From the NCBI GenBank assembly GCA_034408745.1, contig JAWXCM010000245.1, positions 1 through 22,932 on the forward strand: a DNA stretch of 22,932 nt. The letters run 5' to 3'. This stretch comes from JAWXCM01 sp034408745 (lineage in GTDB: Bacteria > Acidobacteriota > Terriglobia > Bryobacterales > Bryobacteraceae). Positions 14,808-21,114 of this stretch are shown in pieces. Every line of letters begins with the position of its first letter. Positions within the stretch are counted from its first letter, which is position 1. Both the position numbers and the translations under genes were made by a program. The notes beneath the pieces are model-generated. The model made no database searches. It saw only the letters and a list, made by a program, of their open reading frames with translations, and was not told the origin of the DNA.

Positions 14808-15257
14808 ATGACCGTAGATTCGCGCACAAGCCGTAATGCTGTGTTCGAGCTGGCGCGAGTACTGGTTGTGAACGACGATCCGGCTTCCCGAATCACTCTC
14901 CAAACCGTACTCGAAGCTGGCGGATACCGCGTAGACGGGGCTGCAACGGCGGCCGAGGCTGTCAGCAAGATGGAACATCATGAGTACGAACTGGTACTCA
15001 GCGACCTTCAGATGGAATCGCCAGAAGCGGGGCTGCGTGTAATTGCACACGCAAACCTCATGATTTATCAGCCTGCGACGGCACTGGTTACCACCTGGCA
15101 AAATGCCAGCCCCCGTGAAGGCTCCCGATTATCTGGCAGTGTTTTAATTGCGACTGAAGATATTCCGGAATTGTTAACTAAAGTCGCCATATTGATTTCC
15201 TCGCGCGCCACGCGAATCATAGAGCGCGAACTCCGCCACACCTGGCGCAATAACTAA
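14808..15257 (+). CDS. Receiver-domain (response-regulator-like) protein, degenerate
   Basis: The 149-residue product has one receiver domain. VLVVNDDPASR gives the acidic pair D23/D24. LVLSDLQM gives the candidate phospho-acceptor D66, and ALVTTW gives the Thr switch (T95 or T96). The conserved Lys-Pro after beta-strand 5 is absent: the corresponding stretch reads SVLIATEDIPEL. Phosphorylation may therefore be altered or lost. There is no output domain. ATG 14808 is chosen because AGGAG at 14796-14800 lies seven bases upstream; the open frame extends further up but without support. The stop overlaps the stop of the convergent hydrolase gene by four bases. No sensor kinase is adjacent. Confidence 0.82.
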   Translation: MTVDSRTSRNAVFELARVLVVNDDPASRITLQTVLEAGGYRVDGAATAAEAVSKMEHHEYELVLSDLQMESPEAGLRVIAHANLMIYQPATALVTTWQNASPREGSRLSGSVLIATEDIPELLTKVAILISSRATRIIERELRHTWRNN

Positions 15258-15892
15258 ACGCTCAGCCCGGCGGCAATGATTGCCGTCTCAAACTCGTCGA
15301 GCGACCCTTTAAAGAAATGGTCTTCGGCCGGTATGAGAACCAGTTGTTTTGGCGGCAGCACGGCTTCGGCAAACAGCGACTCCAAATCATCCACCGGCCC
15401 GAACTCGTCGTTGGTGCTGTGAATGAAAACCTTGGGCACCGTGCAGCCCAGCAGCACTGTCCGGTAATCCGGGTACGTGGTGGGAAAGCCCACGGCAATC
15501 GCCCGCCGCACGCCGCTCACTGTACACGCGAGCTTCAGCGCGATCCTTGCGCCAAACGAGAATCCGGCCACCGAAAGTGGAAGGTCGGGGTATTGGGCTC
15601 GAAGCCACTCGAGAGCAGCCAGCGCGTCGTCGGTTTCGCCCCGGCCATTGTCGTAAACGCCCTCGCTCAGGTTGACCCCGCGGTAGTTGAAGCGCAGCAC
15701 CACCGCGCCACACTTCCGCAACCCTCGGGCAATCCGGTAGACCACTTTGTTGTGCATTGTGCCGCCACCCTTTGGGTGGGGATGGCACACAAGAATGGCT
15801 TCCAGCGGTGCCTGGCCCTCAGGCTCTTCCAGCAGTGCTTCGAGCTTACCGACCGGGCCGTCGAGCGAATATGTTTCGAGTTTCCGAGGCAT
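15254..15892 (-). CDS. Alpha/beta-hydrolase of the COG2945 type
   Basis: The 212-residue product has the pattern CHPHPKGGGTMHNKVV (37-51), LRFNYRGVNLSEG (67-78), and nucleophile elbow GFSFGA with S112. The acid is probably D162 (STNDEFG) and the base H192 (EDHFF). This is the COG2945 group of small cytoplasmic hydrolases, whose substrates are mostly unknown. ATG 15892 gives the start MPRKLETYSLDG and lies seven bases after the yajQ-like stop. The open frame continues upstream to 15946 inside that gene, which is unlikely to be used. It is the last gene of the minus-strand row. Confidence 0.88.
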   Translation of the reverse strand: MPRKLETYSLDGPVGKLEALLEEPEGQAPLEAILVCHPHPKGGGTMHNKVVYRIARGLRKCGAVVLRFNYRGVNLSEGVYDNGRGETDDALAALEWLRAQYPDLPLSVAGFSFGARIALKLACTVSGVRRAIAVGFPTTYPDYRTVLLGCTVPKVFIHSTNDEFGPVDDLESLFAEAVLPPKQLVLIPAEDHFFKGSLDEFETAIIAAGLSV

Positions 15893-15899
15893 TCCGGCG

Positions 15900-16400
15900 T
15901 TAATTGGAGCGGTAATTCGTGAATTGCAGGTCGATGCCGAAGTCATGGCCCCGCAGCAGCGCCAGTACTTCCTGCAGCGTATCGCGATCCTTGCTGCTAA
16001 TGCGCACCAGATCGCCCTGAATCGACGCCTGTACCTTCTTCTTGCTGTCCTTGACCAGCTTGACGATGTCTTTGGCCTTCTCGGTCGCGATGCCCTGCTG
16101 CATGGTGACTGACTGCCTCACCGTTTGATGCGCGTGGGGGTCGATGGTCCCGTATTCCAGGCCTTTCAGGGGCACGCCGCGCTTCACAAGCTTGGCTTCG
16201 AGGATGTCGCGAACGGCCTTGATCCGGTACTCGTCGGCACTGGTGAGAGTGAGCTTATTTTCCTTCTCATTCAGTTCGATATTGGAACGCGAGTCCTTCA
16301 GGTCGAACCGCTGCGTAATCTCTTTCAGCGCCTGCTGAACCGCATTGCTGACTTCATTGAGATCGATCTTCGAGACGATATCGAAACTGTTTTCGGGCAT
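15900..16400 (-). CDS. yajQ: YajQ family nucleotide-binding protein
   Basis: The 166-residue product matches the YajQ family over its full length: MPENSFDIVSKIDLNEV, RFDLKDS, GVPLKGLEYGTIDPHAH, VRQSVTMQQGI, and a C-terminal DFGIDLQFTNYR. Members have two ferredoxin-like folds. Some bind cyclic di-GMP and influence gene regulation; whether this one does cannot be seen here. It is cytoplasmic, with no signal peptide. It starts five bases after the stop of a response-regulator gene, so the two are probably co-transcribed. Confidence 0.94.
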   Translation of the reverse strand: MPENSFDIVSKIDLNEVSNAVQQALKEITQRFDLKDSRSNIELNEKENKLTLTSADEYRIKAVRDILEAKLVKRGVPLKGLEYGTIDPHAHQTVRQSVTMQQGIATEKAKDIVKLVKDSKKKVQASIQGDLVRISSKDRDTLQEVLALLRGHDFGIDLQFTNYRSN

Positions 16401-16405
16401 TTTAA

Positions 16406-16990
16406 TTAGGCTTTTTTCAGTGCCAGAAGCACTTTTTGAGTGATTTCTTCCACCAGCACCGGCATGGCGGCATCCAGCGCCATCGTGACAGCGGCGCGAA
16501 CTCGTTCGGTTTCCGGATCCACGAGTTGCGGGGCTGCAGCAGCGGCGGCGGCCTGCGCCGACAGGACCCGCACCGGAACAATGGGTGATTCCAGTGGACC
16601 AGGGTTAGCCGGCCGGTCGGCGGCGGCGGCCTCGGCCAAAGGCCTGACCAGCTCCAGCATCATCGTGGGCTCGAACGGCTTCTTCAGAATGGCGTCGCAG
16701 CGGACCGCGACAGCTTCCATCTCATCCACCTTTTCCAGCAGGCCCGCCGTAAGGATCACGCGGACATGCCGGAAACGGGGATGACTCTTGACCTCACGGC
16801 AGATCGCATACCCCGACCGGCCCGGCAGCGACACATCCGCCAGCACCAGATCGGGGTCGAAGTCTCCCAGGCGAACCAGAGCGGTCTCGCCATCCGTCAC
16901 AGTGACGACTTCAAAGCCCTCCTCCCGCAGAATCCTCTCTCCCATGCGCTGGGCGTGAGGGCTGTCATCTGCAAGAAGGATTCGGCTCAT
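16406..16990 (-). CDS. CheY-like response regulator with C-terminal helical tail
   Basis: The 194-residue product has a complete receiver domain: D8/D9 (LLADDSP), phospho-acceptor D52 (LVLADVSLPG), T81 (VILTAG) and K104 (ILKKPFEP). It should be phosphorylated by a histidine kinase that is not in this window. After residue 115 a Pro/Ala-rich linker leads to a helix ending MPVLVEEITQKVLLALKKA. No DNA-binding output domain is present, so it probably acts by protein contact. ATG 16990 is preferred; GTG 16996 overlapping the upstream TGA is an alternative. It follows the BamD-like gene and precedes the yajQ-like gene. Confidence 0.9.
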   Translation of the reverse strand: MSRILLADDSPHAQRMGERILREEGFEVVTVTDGETALVRLGDFDPDLVLADVSLPGRSGYAICREVKSHPRFRHVRVILTAGLLEKVDEMEAVAVRCDAILKKPFEPTMMLELVRPLAEAAAADRPANPGPLESPIVPVRVLSAQAAAAAAAPQLVDPETERVRAAVTMALDAAMPVLVEEITQKVLLALKKA

Positions 16991-16992
16991 AG

Positions 16993-18276
16993 TCACTTTT
17001 TCCGTTTCAGCTGCTTCGGCTGCTTAACTTTCTTCTGGTTCTTCTTACCTTTGGCGTCGTTCGCGGTGTTGTCCGCACCCGCTGCCTGGCCGATGGTCTG
17101 GTCACCCGGAGCAGTAGCCGCTGCCCCAGGCGCAGCCGCGCCACCTTCGGGCGTCGTTGTGGCGCCCTCAGCCGCGGGAGCCGCGGGAGCCCCGCCAGCA
17201 CGGGCATCCGGCTTAGAATCCAGAGCGCTGTTCGGTCCTACCTGCTGAACCGCGACATCACCCGTAAATCCAAAGGACTCGGCTGCCGCCGGAACTGTAA
17301 CCGGAAGCGTCGGCCGCATCGGCTCCATTGCCGGTGTGCCAGACTTGGCCGCCGTCCGAACACTCGGTCCACGCATCAGAACGCCGAAAGCGTTACCCGC
17401 AATGCTCGCCTTGTCGCGATTCTCCAACTCGTACTTCATGCGATTGTATGCCACCGGGTCGACTTCCGGTATCGGCATTTCCATCGCGGCAAGCCGTTTC
17501 TTTGCATCTTCCACCAGCGGGCTCAGCGGATACTCGCGAACCACGCGGGCATATGCGGCGCCAGCCTTGTTGCGCAGACGTGGGCCCATCTTCTCGTAGG
17601 AGTCGCCGAGGAACATGTTTGCCTGGTCAGCCGCGCTGAACAGAGGATAGTGGTCGGTAAGCGCCTGCAGACGGTTCGCGGCGGCCGGATGGCTGGCCTT
17701 GCCGTGGTAGAACGACCCACGCCGGAACTCACCCTCTGCGATCACTTCCTGGATGTTCCGAAGCAACTGCTGGGCGCGCGGAGCGAATTTGCTGTTGGGG
17801 AACTGCTGCAACAGGTTGCGGCATTCTTCCTCAGCCCGGAAGGCATGCACATTATCCCGATCCGGCTTTTCCATCTGCCGGTAATGGATCATGCAGACCT
17901 TTTCCTGTGCCTCAGCCGACTCTTCCAGCTGCGGGTAGAACAGGATGAAGTCCTTGTACTCGGCTTCGGCATTCGCCAGACCCGCCGTGCCACCTTCGCG
18001 GAACCAGGAATCGGCGTAGGCCAGCTTCGACTTGGCCAGAAATTCGCTGGTGTCGTAGGTGTTCATCAACGTCTGGAGCGTCAGGCGACCGACTTCATAC
18101 TTGCCGCGCTCAATGTCCAGAATCGCCTTGTCAAAGAGCACCTTGTCAGGCTGCTGGGTGTCTTTGGTGATCGGGTTTTCGTACTTTTTCCGCTTAAAAC
18201 CGCAGGACGAAAGAAGTCCCGCGATCAGCGCCAGCACGATAAAGGGCAACAACCGTGTTCTGAAAAAAACTGACAT
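16993..18276 (-). CDS. bamD: BamD-like outer-membrane assembly lipoprotein with long low-complexity tail
   Basis: The 427-residue product starts with a lipoprotein signal: MSVFFRTRLLPFIVLALIAG then LLSSC, lipidation at C25. Residues about 45-290 hold TPR-like repeats with the BamD pattern: LFDKAILDIERGKYEVGRLTLQ, YPQLEESAEAQ, LLQQFPNSKFAPRAQQLL and REYPLSPLVEDAKKRL. BamD is the periplasmic scaffold of the machine that inserts outer-membrane beta-barrels. Typical BamD is about 240 residues. Here residues from about 310 form an Ala/Pro/Gly-rich tail that ends in a lysine cluster (KGKKNQKKVKQPKQLKRKK), which is unusual. ATG 18276 is set by the lipoprotein signal and by CAGG upstream. It begins 17 bases after rpe. 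Confidence 0.82.
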   Translation of the reverse strand: MSVFFRTRLLPFIVLALIAGLLSSCGFKRKKYENPITKDTQQPDKVLFDKAILDIERGKYEVGRLTLQTLMNTYDTSEFLAKSKLAYADSWFREGGTAGLANAEAEYKDFILFYPQLEESAEAQEKVCMIHYRQMEKPDRDNVHAFRAEEECRNLLQQFPNSKFAPRAQQLLRNIQEVIAEGEFRRGSFYHGKASHPAAANRLQALTDHYPLFSAADQANMFLGDSYEKMGPRLRNKAGAAYARVVREYPLSPLVEDAKKRLAAMEMPIPEVDPVAYNRMKYELENRDKASIAGNAFGVLMRGPSVRTAAKSGTPAMEPMRPTLPVTVPAAAESFGFTGDVAVQQVGPNSALDSKPDARAGGAPAAPAAEGATTTPEGGAAAPGAAATAPGDQTIGQAAGADNTANDAKGKKNQKKVKQPKQLKRKK

Positions 18277-18293
18277 GTCTGAAAACCTGCTCG

Positions 18294-18968
18294 TCAAACG
18301 TGTACCGCCGTGGCTTCGCGCGCGGCCTGTTGCATTTGGGTCACGGTAGACGCCGGATTGGCACTGTGGAAAATGCTCGAACCCGCCACCAGCCAGTCGC
18401 AACCCGCGCGGGCGATATCCCCGGCGTTCTTAAGGGAAACTCCACCATCAATCTCGATTGCAAACTGCAATCGGCGTTCCGTTCGCTTTACCGCCAGTTC
18501 CCGAATCTTCCTAAGCGAGTTGGGAATGAACTGCTGAGCCTCAAAACCCGGGTTCACGCTCATCACCAGCACGTAGTCCACAATGTCCAGCACCTCGTCC
18601 AGCGTGCTCACCGGAGTCGCCGGATTCAGCACCACACCCGCCCGCGCGCCCTCACTCTGGATCATCCGAATCGTCCGGTCCAGGTGACGGCAGACCTCCT
18701 GGTGCACCGAGACCTGATCGGCTCCAGCCTGGATGAAGATCGGCGCGAACGTGTCGGGATCCTCAACCATCAGGTGCACGTCGAGCGTTAGTTTTGTCGC
18801 TTTTCGGACCGCTTTCACCACCGGCGGGCCGATGGTGAGGTTTGGCACAAAGTGCCCGTCCATGACGTCCAGGTGCAACAAACGAATCCCGGAAGGCTCC
18901 ACGCGCGCGATCTCATCGGCAAGGCGCGCGAAGTCGGCCGACAGGATGGATGGAACAATCTCGACCAT
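18294..18968 (-). CDS. rpe: Ribulose-phosphate 3-epimerase
   Basis: Rpe interconverts ribulose 5-phosphate and xylulose 5-phosphate in the pentose phosphate pathway. The 224-residue product is a complete TIM barrel of family length. It shows VPSILSADFARL (5-16), LHLDVMDGHFVPN (31-43) with metal ligands H32/D34, LDVHLMVEDP with H65, VMSVNPGF, and IEIDGGV with the second catalytic Asp, D174. ATG 18968 gives the normal N-terminus. An 84-base gap separates it from the upstream gene and includes an 18-base inverted repeat, so it may have its own promoter. Confidence 0.96.
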   Translation of the reverse strand: MVEIVPSILSADFARLADEIARVEPSGIRLLHLDVMDGHFVPNLTIGPPVVKAVRKATKLTLDVHLMVEDPDTFAPIFIQAGADQVSVHQEVCRHLDRTIRMIQSEGARAGVVLNPATPVSTLDEVLDIVDYVLVMSVNPGFEAQQFIPNSLRKIRELAVKRTERRLQFAIEIDGGVSLKNAGDIARAGCDWLVAGSSIFHSANPASTVTQMQQAAREATAVHV

Positions 18969-18996
18969 ATTTGGGCTAATGTGATGTTAACACAGG

Positions 18997-19014
18997 GACA
19001 GGAACTAACCTGTC
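18997..19014. promoter_or_regulatory. Inverted repeat upstream of rpe
   Basis: GACAGG-AACTAA-CCTGTC is a perfect 6+6 inverted repeat with a six-base spacer, in the 84-base gap before rpe (which starts at 18968 on the minus strand). It has the size of a dimeric regulator site. Confidence 0.35.
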
Positions 19015-19052
19015 TCAACTTAATCACCTGGACGGGTTTTGGAAGACACGCG

Positions 19053-19496
19053 TTACGTTGTCCCGACAGGGGTGCGGAAAGGCCGGTCGCGCCAGGCGGC
19101 AGAGGCTGGCAGCGGCAGAATCCTGCCTGTATGTCGCGGTCCCGGCTGGTCCAGCGTCTGGGAGCGCGGATTCTCCGCCAGCCTCCGGTGCGCCTCCGCC
19201 CACAAGGGCCGCTCCGACCCTGGCTGGGTGAAATGGGTGGTCGAAGCCTCTGAGCACCACTGGCGCAGGAATGGCATCACGTCCCGGTGCGCCCCGCTCC
19301 CCCGATAGGCTTTCATATCCGCTTCCGATTTCCAGACTGTGCACGTCCAGAAAACCAACCCTCGGTCGATCAGAGTTGCGCCCGTCACAAACCCCGGCGA
19401 CGATACGGCCTGACCCACGCTCGCTCCGCTGGTACGCAGGAACCGCGGAAGCAGCCACCAGGAGCGTAGACGGAGACGAGTGACGGAGACGAACAT
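19053..19496 (-). CDS. Small monooxygenase-like (ABM/DUF3291 type) protein
   Basis: The 147-residue product starts MFVSVTRLRLRSWWLLPRF. It continues with SPGFVTGATLIDRGLVFWT, VWKSEADMKAYRGSGAHRD and WCSEASTTHFTQ. This pattern is that of small ferredoxin-like-fold proteins related to antibiotic biosynthesis monooxygenases (DUF3291 and similar groups). Their reactions are mostly unknown. The C-terminal 40 residues (RRLAENPRSQTLDQPGP...) are less typical. ATG 19496 follows the ankyrin gene's TGA with no gap, so the two are almost certainly co-translated. I assign the superfamily by pattern only. Confidence 0.75.
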   Translation of the reverse strand: MFVSVTRLRLRSWWLLPRFLRTSGASVGQAVSSPGFVTGATLIDRGLVFWTCTVWKSEADMKAYRGSGAHRDVMPFLRQWCSEASTTHFTQPGSERPLWAEAHRRLAENPRSQTLDQPGPRHTGRILPLPASAAWRDRPFRTPVGTT

Positions 19497-20135
19497 TCAT
19501 GACCGTAGCCGCGCAGCTAATGAATCGTACCCGGCAGTTTCGGCATAATCCGCCGGAGTCTTGCCATCATCGGAGGCCAGGGTGGGGTCGGCTCCCGCCT
19601 TGAGCAGGAGTTCGGCCGTCGCGTCATCGCCATGCTGTGCCGCTGCGTGAAGCGCCGTGTAGCCCAGGTGCTGGCGGGCATTGGGGTCCGCCCCTTTTTC
19701 CAGCAGCATCCCGACAAGCGACGAAGCCCGGCGCGCCGCGGCAGCGTGAATCGGCTGAACCCGCATCTGGTTCTTGGAAGCCACGTGAACGTCCGCATCC
19801 GCTTCCAGAATCAGGAACTCGGCAACTGCGGTTTGCCCAAAGAAGCACGCCAGGCCGAGCGGCTGGAACCCGTCCGGCGAAGTCGCATTCGCGTCCGCAG
19901 CCAGTTCGCGTACACGCGCCAGATCGCCCACAGCCGCGGCTTCGAAGATGTCGAGTGTGGCTCCGCGTTCGATGAACAGGCGGGCGATATCGGATTTGCC
20001 GTGGTAGGCGGCAGTCAGGACGGAGGAAACGCCCTTATCATCGCGGGCGGCAACGAGGCTCGGGTTGGCTTCGAGCAGGGATGTGACCTGGTTCAGGTCG
20101 CCGGACCGAATCGCCGCGAAAAGTTCGGTGCTCAT
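19497..20135 (-). CDS. Ankyrin-repeat protein
   Basis: The 212-residue product is built of about six ankyrin repeats, for example DLNQVTSLLEANPSLVAARD, YTALHAAAQHGDDATAELLL and DGKTPADYAETAGYDSLAARL. Ankyrin repeats mediate protein binding. There is no signal peptide, membrane segment or catalytic domain. The start ATG 20135 has no clear ribosome binding site. Its stop abuts the start of the monooxygenase-like gene. Its partner is unknown. Confidence 0.92.
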   Translation of the reverse strand: MSTELFAAIRSGDLNQVTSLLEANPSLVAARDDKGVSSVLTAAYHGKSDIARLFIERGATLDIFEAAAVGDLARVRELAADANATSPDGFQPLGLACFFGQTAVAEFLILEADADVHVASKNQMRVQPIHAAAARRASSLVGMLLEKGADPNARQHLGYTALHAAAQHGDDATAELLLKAGADPTLASDDGKTPADYAETAGYDSLAARLRS

Positions 20136-20164
20136 CTGCGTCGAGTGTAACGCGGAAAGGCTGT

Positions 20165-20197
20165 GGCCCGGGGTTAGCCCAGGGGTTAGCCCGGGCC
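20165..20197. terminator. GC-rich hairpin with internal direct repeat
   Basis: GGCCCGGG at 20165-20172 and CCCGGGCC at 20190-20197 form a perfect 8-base-pair stem around a 17-base loop. Inside, GGGGTTAGCCC occurs twice (20070 is not involved; copies begin at 20170 and 20182). It lies nine bases after the stop of the minus-strand PEP-CTERM gene and before the ankyrin gene, a fitting place for a terminator. No T-run is present. Confidence 0.5.
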
Positions 20198-20205
20198 TTC
20201 ATCCG

Positions 20206-20880
20206 CTACTTCGCTACTTGCCGGCGCTGACGCAGCGCGGCCAGTCCAGCCACCGCTCCCGCCATCATGGTCCAGGTCCCGGGCTCTGGTGTCAGCAGCG
20301 ATTCATCAAGGAGCAGTTGATACGCCAGTTCGGTGCCACCATTCGTGACCCACGGGCCGGGAGCCGGCGTGGCCTGCATATCGAAGTGGTAGCTGCTAAA
20401 ACCGACGGGGGTTGCAGTGGTTCCCCACATAAAATCCTCGTCTGCTGTTTCTGTAGTGTGGCCCCCATTGTGGAGCGAGAACCAGTACGTCGTTCCAGCG
20501 GTAAGCGTGATCGGGGTCACCAGACTCAGGTCGATCTGGTACTCGTCGTAGCTCCCGGTGAGCACTTGGGAAAATGTCCGGATCGCACCACCGTTGGTGG
20601 CGGTGACACGGTCGGGAAGCGGGAAATTGCTGACAGAATTCAGGTTGATAACCCAGTCAATGAAGCCGTTGTAGGCGCCGCCGCCCGTTGGTTCCCGAGT
20701 CCAGAAGCGCAACACATTGAAGGTCACGTCGCTTAAAGGATTGATGTCCTCAGCCTGCATGTAGCGCGTCATTTCAACACCACCAGCACCGTCTGGAAGA
20801 CCGTTTGTATAGACGACGCCAGCGTGAGCAAGCGTCATGAGAAGTAGAGAGAGTACAGCGTATTTCGTAAGGAATCGCAC
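20206..20880 (-). CDS. PEP-CTERM sorted exported protein of unknown function
   Basis: The 224-residue product has a signal peptide (MRFLTKYAVLSLLLMTLAHA, cleavage near residue 20) and a C-terminal PEP-CTERM signal: TPEPGTWTMM, a hydrophobic helix, then RQRRQ. The middle (about 21-195) is beta-rich with many Thr, Gly and Asn residues and aromatic strands such as GTTYWFSLHNGG. It is the style of choice-of-anchor or carbohydrate-binding-like domains, but I do not recognise a family. The start is GTG at 20880, supported by GAGG a few bases upstream. Exosortase processing and export are expected from the sorting signal. It is divergent from the radical SAM gene. Confidence 0.85.
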   Translation of the reverse strand: MRFLTKYAVLSLLLMTLAHAGVVYTNGLPDGAGGVEMTRYMQAEDINPLSDVTFNVLRFWTREPTGGGAYNGFIDWVINLNSVSNFPLPDRVTATNGGAIRTFSQVLTGSYDEYQIDLSLVTPITLTAGTTYWFSLHNGGHTTETADEDFMWGTTATPVGFSSYHFDMQATPAPGPWVTNGGTELAYQLLLDESLLTPEPGTWTMMAGAVAGLAALRQRRQVAK

Positions 20881-21016
20881 GTTGCCTCGCCGAAGTACCG
20901 GCAGAAAATTAGTAAGAACGCTCCAGTACTTTAGTGCGAGCTTACTACATTTTCACAGTTACGTGAAGGCGCCTTACCCCACTGTTGCCGAAACCGTGCG
21001 CCGGTGTCTGCGTTTG

Positions 21017-21056
21017 GCGGCGAATCGCGGCGAATCGCGGCGAATCGCGGCGAATC
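21017..21056 (+). repeat. Tandem repeat, four exact copies of a 10-bp unit
   Basis: GCGGCGAATC is repeated four times without change from 21017 to 21056. The 10-base period is close to one DNA helical turn. It lies 59 bases before the radical SAM start. Confidence 0.97.
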
Positions 21057-21074
21057 CGGGCCGATGCAATCCGG

Positions 21075-21095
21075 CCGGGTAAAACCCGGTACAAT
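21075..21095 (+). promoter_or_regulatory. Palindrome touching a -10-like box, radical SAM promoter
   Basis: CCGGGT-AAA-ACCCGG (21075-21089) is a perfect inverted repeat. It is followed at once by TACAAT (21090-21095), a good -10 match about 20 bases before the start codon. No clear -35 box stands 17 bases upstream. The arrangement suggests an operator or an activator-dependent promoter. Confidence 0.45.
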
Positions 21096-21114
21096 AACCA
21101 GATAAGGTGAAATT

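Larger units (their letters stand above)
20881..21114. promoter_or_regulatory. Divergent intergenic region of PEP-CTERM and radical SAM genes
   Basis: This 234-base region carries the control sequences of both genes. It holds a four-copy 10-base tandem repeat (21017-21056), a 15-base palindrome (21075-21089) and a -10-like TACAAT (21090-21095). Confidence 0.5.

Noticed and set aside
19632..20150. Plus-strand open frame of 172 codons opposite the ankyrin gene
   Set aside because: Antisense to well-formed ankyrin repeats; no ribosome binding site or motif.
21017..21056. CRISPR-like array
   Set aside because: The 10-base units are directly joined with no spacers, and no cas genes are present.
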